Origin: an uncultured beta proteobacterium
Lineage (GTDB): Bacteria > Pseudomonadota > Gammaproteobacteria > Burkholderiales > Rhodocyclaceae
Length of the DNA: 7,088 bases
Direction of reading: 5' to 3'
Assembly (NCBI GenBank): GCA_903910495.1
Contig: CAIVZW010000760.1
Coordinates: 1 to 7,088 of the forward strand
Position numbers and translations under genes: made by a program. Below the pieces are notes generated by a model that did no database searches, was not told the origin of the DNA, and saw only the letters and a list, made by a program, of their open reading frames with translations. This document shows positions 1 through 5,416 of this stretch, piece after piece (within the stretch, counting starts at the first letter, position 1; every line of letters starts with the position of its first letter).

Positions 1-32
1 CTCAACCATTGCAGATATTTGTTCGCGTTCAT
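1..32 (-). CDS. N-terminal fragment of an unidentified gene (runs off window)
   Basis: On the minus strand an ATG at 32-30 opens a frame that reads MNANKYLQWL before the window ends. It is preceded by AAGGA (minus strand, plus positions 42-38) with a 5-base spacer, which is a convincing ribosome site. It lies 37 bases downstream of the stop of the isomerase gene and on the same strand, so the two are probably co-transcribed. Ten residues are too few to assign a family. Its only functional clue is being the second gene of a putative sugar-metabolism operon. Confidence 0.5.
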   Translation of the reverse strand, partial: MNANKYLQWL

Positions 33-69
33 TGTTATCCTTTTCCTGTATTGCTAAAACACTGTTTGA

Positions 70-894
70 TCAACGACCCCAGGTTTTCCGCATCCACGCC
101 AAGCCTTCTTGCGCTGCTTCATCCGCGGAAGGAGCCGGCACAATCTCCAGGGAAACGGCACCGGCATACCCGATATCGTCGAGCGTGCGCGCCGCAAGGG
201 CGAAGTCGACATTTCCGGCGCCCGGATACCGGCGGTTCGAGTCCGAGAGGTGAAAATGCGTGATCTTTCCTGCACATTTCCGCAAGGAGGCTTCCATACT
301 CTTGTCCTCAAGAAAAATATGGTGCGTGTCGAGCAGGAGTCCGATGGATTCAAGACCGGGCCGGGTGAGGAAATCGAGCGTTTCATCCGTCGTATTGAGC
401 AGATCCGAATAATAATAGGCGACCGGCTCAAGCCCTGTGGGGACTTTCATTTTGTCTGCATAGGCTGCGAGCGGAGCAAATTGCTCTGCGAGCCGGTCCA
501 GATATTCAGGTAGCCGAGCCCTGCTACCGCATTTTCCCCGCATCAGCCCAAAGAAAACCACAGCGCCGAAATGCGCTGCCAGATTGATATGCTCGCGCAT
601 CCGCTCCGCCGCTTTTGCCCTTACGGAAGAATCGTCGGAAGTCAGGCTAAGTCCGTTCAGGCCATATTCCAGTCCGGTCCCGATCGCCGCGATCCTGACT
701 CCCGTTTCCTTCGAACTGCGCGCCAAAGTTTTGGGATCGAAGTCGGATGGATTCCGGATATGAAGTTCGACGCAGTCAAAGCCCATGTCAGCCGCTTTCA
801 CCATTCCTTCTGGAATACTGCCCTGAAAAGGCACGGGAGCACTCGCCCCGAGTATTTCATGCGAGATCGCGATCCCGTAGCTTACTTTTCTCAT
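70..894 (-). CDS. Sugar phosphate isomerase/epimerase (xylose-isomerase-like TIM barrel)
   Basis: This 274-residue cytoplasmic protein belongs to the AP-endonuclease-2/xylose-isomerase-like TIM-barrel superfamily, whose members isomerise or epimerise ketoses, inososes or hydroxypyruvate using a divalent metal. Visible barrel elements are MGFDCVELHIRNP (37-49), LEP (155-157), LLLDTHH (186-192), THFHLSDSNRR (212-222) and SLEI (248-251). By the known pattern of D-tagatose/D-psicose 3-epimerases (E152, D185, H211, E246) the metal ligands should be E156, D189, H215 and E250. H192 and R221 match the substrate residues H188 and R217, all at a constant offset of four. The second catalytic-site glutamate of that family (E158) would fall at Y162, so the substrate is probably not a simple DTE substrate. 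The start ATG has AAGGGA about 6 bases upstream. It is divergent from the LysR gene and probably leads an operon with the gene at 1-32. The family call is secure; the substrate is unknown. Confidence 0.88.
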   Translation of the reverse strand: MRKVSYGIAISHEILGASAPVPFQGSIPEGMVKAADMGFDCVELHIRNPSDFDPKTLARSSKETGVRIAAIGTGLEYGLNGLSLTSDDSSVRAKAAERMREHINLAAHFGAVVFFGLMRGKCGSRARLPEYLDRLAEQFAPLAAYADKMKVPTGLEPVAYYYSDLLNTTDETLDFLTRPGLESIGLLLDTHHIFLEDKSMEASLRKCAGKITHFHLSDSNRRYPGAGNVDFALAARTLDDIGYAGAVSLEIVPAPSADEAAQEGLAWMRKTWGR

Positions 895-961
895 AGGTAT
901 TCCCTTCGTTTTTTCAGCGCGTACAGAGCTTCATCGAGTGTCATCACTGTCGCGCCGAAGG

Positions 962-1042
962 TGTTTGGTCTCACTGTATATTGTTATACTAAAGATGTTT
1001 GCGATAGCTTCAGATCAGGAAATGGAAAGAGCCGATACAATT
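962..1042. promoter_or_regulatory. Divergent control region with candidate LysR promoter and palindrome
   Basis: The space between the isomerase start (894) and the regulator start (1043) carries TATACT at 985-990, a good -10 hexamer for rightward transcription starting near 997. No strong -35 is seen 16-18 bases upstream. The perfect inverted repeat GTATA-TTGT-TATAC (976-989) overlaps this -10, a position that fits autorepression by a LysR-type protein, but binding is inferred. No convincing leftward -10/-35 pair for the isomerase was found. The right half of the region, from 980, belongs to the inverted repeat shared with 2120-2196. Confidence 0.4.
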
Positions 1043-1122
1043 ATGGAATCGCAGAAAAAATCCCCCACTTCCAGTACGCTCGACGCTGTCTTGACGAACC
1101 GTTTGCGCATGAAGGATCTAGC
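980..1122 (+). repeat. Inverted repeat, copy A (regulator promoter and first codons)
   Basis: Copy A covers the candidate -10 of the LysR gene, its leader and its first codons. Read in reverse complement, 980-1056 aligns without gaps to 2120-2196 (paired coordinates sum to 3176), with 70 of 77 bases identical by direct count. A second block, 1104-1122, matches 2080-2098 at 19 of 19 bases (sum 3202). This means copy B lacks 26 bases relative to A between the blocks. Similarity stops abruptly at 980/2196 and at 1122/2080. Confidence 0.9.
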
Positions 1123-2014
1123 CCTGCTCTGTGCGGTGGATTCATGCCGTCATTTGCACCGTGCGGCTGAACAAGTCCATATTTCGCAACCGTCAGCAAC
1201 AAAAATTCTCCAGGAAATTGAGCATGCTTTTGGCATGCCTCTGTTCGAACGACAGCCACGGGGCATGACGCCCACGGACTTGGGGAAAGAAGTGGTGACC
1301 TATGCCGCGCAAACTCTCGCCGCGCTAAAACACTTTGCTCAGGATTTGGAGATCAAGAAGGGCGGTGGCTATGGTTTTCTCGTCGTAGGCACAATTATGG
1401 CCGCCGCGCCCGATCTGGTCGCCTTAGCCATCCATCGACTGAAATCAAATTACCCTCTCATCCACGTGCAACTCCTGGGAGAAACCAGCGACCAGATTTT
1501 GCCGATGCTCGAATTAGGGAAATTGGATCTAGCTGTGGGCAGATTTAATAGTCCCATGCAGCACAACAAGTTCGATTTCGAGGAGTTGAAGCAGGAAGAA
1601 TTGATTTTTGTTTCCCGCTTTGGGCATCCTCTCAGTCAACGTCAAGACCTTTCCCTAGGTGATCTCACTGATTCGCCATGGGTATTACTACCGCTACAGA
1701 ATCCGGCCCGCGTATTGCTTGAGAAAGAATTCGAAATACACGATATCTCTACACCAGCAAACATTGTCGAGTGCAGTTCAATTTTTGCAATTTTGCAATT
1801 GCTTCAATATGGAGATTCGCTAGCGCTCTTGCCCGAACCCATCGTTCGTGATCATCTGCGGAGCAAGTTGCTTTGCAGGTTGCCTGTGGAAATTGGCGGG
1901 CGGCTGCCTGCGTTCGGAATCCTCACTCGGCGCGATACAAGCTTGCGCCTTCCAGCGCAGGCTTTCATCGACTCTTTGCGCTCGGTAGCCTACGACTCTC
2001 AAGTGAAGAAATAG
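1043..2014 (+). CDS. LysR-type transcriptional regulator, GbpR-like
   Basis: A 323-residue DNA-binding regulator. The winged helix-turn-helix spans about 22-81, with recognition region RAAEQVHISQPSATKILQEI (40-59) followed by the typical LFERQPRGM..T..G wing (67-81). The effector-binding domain follows (about 105-310). The RLRMKDLALLCAVD...HLHRAAE N-terminus resembles the GbpR subgroup, named for galactose-binding-protein regulators, so a sugar-type inducer is plausible. The frame is open back to 938, but the candidate -10 at 985-990 lies inside that extension. ATG 1022 has AGGA only one base away, and the inverted copy of it is followed at once by a stop. ATG 1043, with GGAAAGAG 11 bases upstream, is therefore preferred; 1022 (330 aa) remains possible. 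The gene is divergent from the isomerase and upstream of, and co-oriented with, the ABC operon; either could be its target. Its base composition is visibly lower in G+C than the transporter genes. Confidence 0.9.
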   Translation: MESQKKSPTSSTLDAVLTNRLRMKDLALLCAVDSCRHLHRAAEQVHISQPSATKILQEIEHAFGMPLFERQPRGMTPTDLGKEVVTYAAQTLAALKHFAQDLEIKKGGGYGFLVVGTIMAAAPDLVALAIHRLKSNYPLIHVQLLGETSDQILPMLELGKLDLAVGRFNSPMQHNKFDFEELKQEELIFVSRFGHPLSQRQDLSLGDLTDSPWVLLPLQNPARVLLEKEFEIHDISTPANIVECSSIFAILQLLQYGDSLALLPEPIVRDHLRSKLLCRLPVEIGGRLPAFGILTRRDTSLRLPAQAFIDSLRSVAYDSQVKK

Positions 2015-2021
2015 AAATAGC

Positions 2022-2047
2022 GCGGCCGAATAGTATTCGTGTGCCGC
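2022..2047 (+). terminator. Possible weak terminator hairpin after the LysR gene
   Basis: Eight bases after the regulator stop, GCGGC (2022-2026) can pair with GCCGC (2043-2047). Inside it CGAATA (2027-2032) pairs with TATTCG (2034-2039), leaving a three-base bulge. The distal sequence is not a clean T-run; TCTTTTA comes about 10 bases later. A transcript-end role is therefore only suggested. Confidence 0.3.
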
Positions 2048-2079
2048 AATTGAATCGTCTTTTACATGATCGCTTTGGC

Positions 2080-2196
2080 GCTAGATCCTTCATGCGCATA
2101 TCAGGGGGCGTGGCGTATCTTCTGCGATTCCATAATTGTATCGACTCATTCCATTTCCTGATCTAACGCTATCACAAACATCTCTACTATAACAAT
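2080..2196 (-). pseudogene. Degenerate inverted copy (B) of the LysR promoter and start
   Basis: On the minus strand this segment repeats the regulator's promoter, leader and first codons: 70 of 77 bases at 2120-2196 and 19 of 19 at 2080-2098. The copied -10 reads TATAGT instead of TATACT. The ATG at 2133-2131 is kept and reads MESQKIRHAP, then meets TGA at 2103-2101. A 26-base deletion relative to copy A breaks the frame before the copied RMKDLA codons, and no helix-turn-helix can be read beyond. The copy of ATG 1022 is followed one codon later by TGA. It is therefore a broken fragment of a LysR gene, pointing away from livK, in the place where a divergent regulator would normally sit. It may be a duplicated-inverted piece or the vestige of an older regulator gene. 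The adjoining 2048-2079 shows nothing recognisable. Confidence 0.75.
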
Positions 2197-2240
2197 CAAT
2201 TTACGCTGCGTTGTCCTTGAGCAGTTGCGTGAATTCGTGA

Positions 2241-2261
2241 CTGTGATTTCCAATATTACAG
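2241..2261. promoter_or_regulatory. Upstream imperfect palindrome in livK promoter region
   Basis: CTGTGAT (2241-2247) faces ATTACAG (2255-2261) across a 7-base spacer, centred on 2251; six of the seven arm pairs match. Its total length (21 bases) equals that of the palindrome centred on 2289, 38 bases downstream. LysR-type activators commonly use a distal recognition site plus a promoter-proximal activation site, which this pair could represent. The two sequences share little besides symmetry, so a role is inferred. Confidence 0.3.
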
Positions 2262-2278
2262 CCTAGCGTCTATGGTCT

Positions 2279-2299
2279 TATTGTAGGACGAATACAATA
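2279..2299. promoter_or_regulatory. Palindrome overlapping candidate -10 of the livK operon
   Basis: TATTGTA (2279-2285) and TACAATA (2293-2299) form a perfect 7-base inverted repeat with a 7-base spacer. The right arm contains TACAAT (2293-2298), a good -10 hexamer, which would place the transcript start near 2305, shortly before the livK ribosome site. No recognisable -35 hexamer lies 16-18 bases upstream. That, with the palindrome, suggests a regulated, activator-dependent promoter. The bound protein is unknown; the nearby LysR-type regulator is the obvious candidate. Confidence 0.45.
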
Positions 2300-2324
2300 C
2301 TTACTTATCCAAAAGGAGAAACGT

Positions 2325-3473
2325 ATGCGACTCAGAAAGATCACCCTGGCCTGTGTATGCGTGGGCGTTTTGGCGGCATTACCCGTCGCCGCTCAGGACA
2401 TTAACATTGGATTCTACGGCCCCCTGACCGGGCCGATGTCTCTTTCCGGTATCGCGTCGAAGCAGGGCGCGGACTTGGCGATCAAGCAGATCAACGCGCG
2501 AGGCGGCGTGATCGGGCGGAAGCTGGTGCTCGTGTCGTACGACGACAAGTCATCTCCAGAGGAGGCCGTCAAGGGCGTGACCCGCATGATCAGCTCCGAC
2601 AAGGTCCAGTTAATCGTTGGCTCGCTGCATTCAGGCAACATCCTCGCCTCGGCCCCGGTCGTCGAGAAGGCCAAGATTCCCGAGATCGGCATCGGCACGA
2701 GCCCGGGCTGGCTTGAGAAGGGATATACCTATCTCTTCCGGCCGCTGGCGAACACTAATCTGATCAATGTCCAGATCGCCAAGACCATCAGCGAACTGAA
2801 ATACAAGAAGGTCGGCGCCCTCGGCCGTGCCGACGAGTACGGCAAGACCGGCGTGGATGACGTGAAGAAGCAGCTCGAACAGTACGGCATCCCGCTGGTT
2901 GCCGAATGGTTCAATCCCGGTGATTCGGATTTCACCGGACAACTCACGAAACTGATCAACGCCAAGATCGACGTGCTCGTCGCGCTCGGCGTGGATGCCG
3001 ACCAGGGCCCGATCGTCAAGCAGGCGCGGCTCAACGGCTTCGACGGCCTGATCGTCGGGCCGGAGAGTCTGTCCGTTCCGTCGGTGAAGGAAGTGGCAGG
3101 CAGGGACGCGGAGGGCGCCGTATTCGGGTCTTCCTACGTGATTCCGCCGAAGCCAGAGCAGGCCTTCAACAAGTTGCACCAGGACTTCTTCAAGGCTTTC
3201 GTGACTGAATTCGGGAAAATGCCCGACAGCCAGACGGCGCTCCGGACTTACGACTCCGTCATGATCTTCGCCGAGGCCGTCAAACGGGCGAAAGGCACGG
3301 ACGGCACGGCGGTGCGTGACCAGATCGCGAGCCTGAATGGATTCGAAGGGCTCGCCGGTGTGTTCGATTTCCGGAACGGCAAGGGCGAAGGTATCCGCGC
3401 GGCCCGTATGTTCGCCATCAAGAATGGCCAGGACGTGCTGCTCGAAGACTACTTGAAGACCATCAAGAAGTAG
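2325..3473 (+). CDS. livK: Periplasmic substrate-binding protein of a HAAT-family ABC transporter
   Basis: A 382-residue LivJ/LivK-type receptor (periplasmic binding protein type I fold, Peripla_BP_6) that captures the solute and delivers it to the membrane permeases. Residues 1-23 form a signal peptide: basic MRLRK, a hydrophobic core, and VAA before the likely cleavage site at A23/Q24. The mature protein starts with the family pattern INIGFYGPLTGPMSLSG (26-42), followed by QGADLAIKQINARGGVIGRK (47-66), the YDDKSSPEEAV segment (72-82) and GSLHSG (99-104). GTSPGW (124-129) lies in the region that contacts ligand in LivJ. Length is normal for the family. AAGGAG at 2313-2318 stands 6 bases before the ATG. 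It is the first gene of livKHMGF and is separated from livH by a terminator-like hairpin, which should keep the receptor more abundant than the membrane parts. LivK-type receptors bind amino acids, but also amides, aromatic acids and other solutes. The symbol marks the family; specificity cannot be read here. Confidence 0.93.
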   Translation: MRLRKITLACVCVGVLAALPVAAQDINIGFYGPLTGPMSLSGIASKQGADLAIKQINARGGVIGRKLVLVSYDDKSSPEEAVKGVTRMISSDKVQLIVGSLHSGNILASAPVVEKAKIPEIGIGTSPGWLEKGYTYLFRPLANTNLINVQIAKTISELKYKKVGALGRADEYGKTGVDDVKKQLEQYGIPLVAEWFNPGDSDFTGQLTKLINAKIDVLVALGVDADQGPIVKQARLNGFDGLIVGPESLSVPSVKEVAGRDAEGAVFGSSYVIPPKPEQAFNKLHQDFFKAFVTEFGKMPDSQTALRTYDSVMIFAEAVKRAKGTDGTAVRDQIASLNGFEGLAGVFDFRNGKGEGIRAARMFAIKNGQDVLLEDYLKTIKK

Positions 3474-3518
3474 GCGCGCAATATCGGGGGTGGCGCGGAG
3501 GGTGGCGGGCTAGTGTCC

Positions 3519-3557
3519 GGCCCCCTCCTCAATTTCGGGAGGGGGCTTCGTGTTTTT
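3519..3557 (+). terminator. Terminator/attenuator hairpin that also covers the livH ribosome site
   Basis: GCCCCCTCC (3520-3528) pairs perfectly with GGAGGGGGC (3538-3546). One extra G-U pair can form at each end, and the loop is about 7 bases (3530-3536). It is followed by TTCGTGTTTTT (3547-3557), 8 T in 11, so it has the shape of an intrinsic terminator. The 3' arm is at the same time the Shine-Dalgarno of livH, and the GTG start (3550-3552) sits in the T-tract. Partial termination after livK, and hidden livH initiation in transcripts that read through, are both expected. Confidence 0.75.
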
Positions 3558-4422
3558 CCAAATACTGGTCGGTGCTCTGGTCATCGGCAGCATCTACGGA
3601 CTCGTCGCGCTCGGCTACAGTTTGATCTACAGCGCTTCGGGACTCATGAGCTTCGTCCAGGGCGAGCTTCTCATGCTAGGGGCTTTCCTCGGACTTACGT
3701 TCTACAAATACTGCAATCTGCCGTTTCCGGTCGCCTTGCTGTTGACCATGCTTTGCATGTACTTCCTCGGCGTATTCATCGAGAAATTCATCATCAGGAA
3801 ACTCCAGAAGGCCGGGGCGAACGCGATATTCATCGTCGTCGCGACCATCGCCCTGTCCATAATCCTCCAGAACCTGGCGATGCTCATCTGGGGCAGCAGC
3901 GTCTTCCAGTTTCCGCCGATCTTCTCGGTCAGCCGGATCAATATCGGCAGCTTCAGGGTCCCGCCCGAGGCGCTCATGGCCATCGCGATCGCCCTGGTGG
4001 TCATGCTCGTCCTGCATTTCTTCATGACCAAGACCCGGATCGGGACTGCAATGCGCGCGGCGGCTCAGGATCCGATGGCGGCCAGGACCATGAACATCAA
4101 CGTGTCCAGGACGACCGGCATAACGTGGGGAATAGCCTCGATGCTCACCGGCGTCGCTGGGATGCTGATCGGCCCGATCTACGGTGTTAGCGCCCATATG
4201 GGCGTGATGATCGGCCTCAAGGGCTTCGCCGGCGCCGTGATCGGCGGCTACGGGAACATGTACGGTGCGGTCGTCGGTTCATTGATGCTGGGTGGTGTAG
4301 AGACCTTCACCGCTGCGTACATATCGTCGATGTACAAGGATTTCATCTCGTTCTTCATCTTGATCCTGTTCCTGATCTTCATTCCTCGCGGGCTTTTCAA
4401 AGGGCATGTGTACGATGATTAA
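3550..4422 (+). CDS. livH: HAAT-family ABC transporter inner-membrane permease, LivH type
   Basis: A 290-residue integral inner-membrane protein of the BPD_transp_2 family that forms half of the translocation channel with LivM. Hydrophobic segments are visible at about 4-27, 33-52, 58-77, 93-115, 137-157, 188-208, 222-245 and 258-283, the usual eight or so. The cytoplasmic coupling loop SRTTG-preceding GTAMRAAAQDPMAARTMNIN (about 166-185) is the LivH version of the ATPase-contacting loop, and GLKGFAGAVIGGYGNMYGA (about 224-242) is a typical late family motif. The start is GTG at 3550; GGAGG at 3538-3542 with a 7-base spacer supports it, and the protein begins MFFQILVGALVIGS as expected. The Shine-Dalgarno lies inside the preceding hairpin, so translation may depend on unfolding of that RNA. 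The next permease gene starts 16 bases after the stop. Confidence 0.92.
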   Translation: MFFQILVGALVIGSIYGLVALGYSLIYSASGLMSFVQGELLMLGAFLGLTFYKYCNLPFPVALLLTMLCMYFLGVFIEKFIIRKLQKAGANAIFIVVATIALSIILQNLAMLIWGSSVFQFPPIFSVSRINIGSFRVPPEALMAIAIALVVMLVLHFFMTKTRIGTAMRAAAQDPMAARTMNINVSRTTGITWGIASMLTGVAGMLIGPIYGVSAHMGVMIGLKGFAGAVIGGYGNMYGAVVGSLMLGGVETFTAAYISSMYKDFISFFILILFLIFIPRGLFKGHVYDD

Positions 4423-4438
4423 TGTGAGGAAACCTTCG

Positions 4439-5416
4439 ATGAACTCGCGCGCAGTGACGCCCCAAAGGGTACTGACATTCGCGATAGCCGTATTGGGAGG
4501 TCTGCTCCCGATCATTTTCCAATCCGACTCGTACGTAGTTCTCCTGCTATGTACGACCGGGATATCGATCATCGTGATTGCCGGGCTCGATATCCTTTTC
4601 GGTTACACCGGGCAGATCTCGCTGGGGCATGCGGGCTTCTATTGCATCGGGGCCTACGCCTCGGCGATCCTCTCGCGGGACCTCGGCCTGCCGGTCTTCG
4701 CGACGATCCTTATCGGCGGGGTACTGGCCACGATCCTGGCCATCGTGCTCGCGCTACCGGCCGTCAAGCTGGTCCACCATTTCCTCGCGCTCGTCACCAT
4801 ATCGTTCGGGCAACTCGTCTATCTGTTCGTCTCACAGGCGCGCAGCTTGACCGAAGGCTATTCGGGCATGAACTTCATCCCGCGACCAAAGTTCGGGTCC
4901 TTCGATTTCGAGTCGAACGTGGCGTACTTCTACGTCGTCTATGGCATCCTTCTACTGTTGCTCGCACTGAAGCAGACGCTCGTCAACTCGCGCACCGGAA
5001 GAGCCTTCGTGGCAATACGCGAAGACGCCCACGCGGCCAACGGCATGGGCATCCACGTCACGAAATACAAGACCATGGCTTTTGCCATCAGCGCCTTCTA
5101 TACAGGCGTCGCCGGCGCGCTGTACGCCCACCTGATCGGCTTCATCAGCCCTGAGAGCTTCACCCTGAACTTGTCGACGCTGTTTCTCACCATGCTCCTG
5201 TTCGGCGGCATGGGCAATTTCTGGGGCCCGATCATCGGCGCTTGCGCGCTGACCATCGTCGCTGAATTCCTGCAGAAGTTCGGCAGCTACCAGATGCTGG
5301 TTTACGGTGTCTTCCTGCTCGCCATCATCGTGTATATCCCCAGCGGAATCTCCCGCGGCATCGACGTCAAAAGCTACTTCCGCAAATTCGCGAGCAAGGG
5401 GAAGAAGCCATGCTGA
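4439..5416 (+). CDS. livM: HAAT-family ABC transporter inner-membrane permease, LivM type
   Basis: A 325-residue polytopic inner-membrane protein, the second channel subunit. The family signature GYTGQISLGHAGF lies at 55-67, directly after the hydrophobic segment at 33-53. The cytoplasmic loop SRTGRAFVAIREDAHAANGMG (about 184-204) is the LivM ATPase-contacting loop. A long hydrophobic C-terminal half ends in the basic tail KFASKGKKPC. The ATG at 4439 is preferred because GAGGA (4426-4430) stands 8 bases before it. In-frame ATGs at 4406 and 4415 (336 and 333 aa) would overlap the livH stop and have only AAAGGG at 4399-4404, adequately placed for 4415. The gene overlaps livG by 7 bases (5410-5416), indicating translational coupling. 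The family assignment is clear; only the exact start is uncertain. Confidence 0.9.
   Translation: MNSRAVTPQRVLTFAIAVLGGLLPIIFQSDSYVVLLLCTTGISIIVIAGLDILFGYTGQISLGHAGFYCIGAYASAILSRDLGLPVFATILIGGVLATILAIVLALPAVKLVHHFLALVTISFGQLVYLFVSQARSLTEGYSGMNFIPRPKFGSFDFESNVAYFYVVYGILLLLLALKQTLVNSRTGRAFVAIREDAHAANGMGIHVTKYKTMAFAISAFYTGVAGALYAHLIGFISPESFTLNLSTLFLTMLLFGGMGNFWGPIIGACALTIVAEFLQKFGSYQMLVYGVFLLAIIVYIPSGISRGIDVKSYFRKFASKGKKPC

Noticed and set aside
938..1042. N-terminal extension of the LysR frame back to ATG 938 (358 aa)
   Set aside because: The extension runs through the candidate -10 at 985-990, lacks a ribosome site and would precede the usual LysR N-terminus by more than 50 residues.
1873..2166. 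97-codon plus-strand frame across the end of the LysR gene and the following spacer
   Set aside because: It overlaps the C-terminal LysR codons in another frame and then crosses the degenerate inverted copy; no domain or ribosome site.
980..2196. Insertion-sequence interpretation of the inverted repeats
   Set aside because: The repeats contain the regulator's own promoter and codons, no transposase is encoded between them, and no flanking direct repeats were seen.
2241..2261. CRP/FNR-type site suggested by TGTGA
   Set aside because: The second half-site at the required six-base spacing reads ATATT, not TCACA; the symmetry centre fits a longer palindrome instead.
2631..3179. 182-codon open frame antisense to livK
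   Set aside because: Its frame is a by-product of GC-rich codon use in livK; no ribosome site or recognisable domain, and the opposite strand encodes a clear family member.
3513..4190. 225-codon plus-strand frame overlapping livH
   Set aside because: It starts inside the terminator-like hairpin and reads as low-complexity R/H/G/D-rich sequence, typical of an out-of-frame reading of a permease gene.
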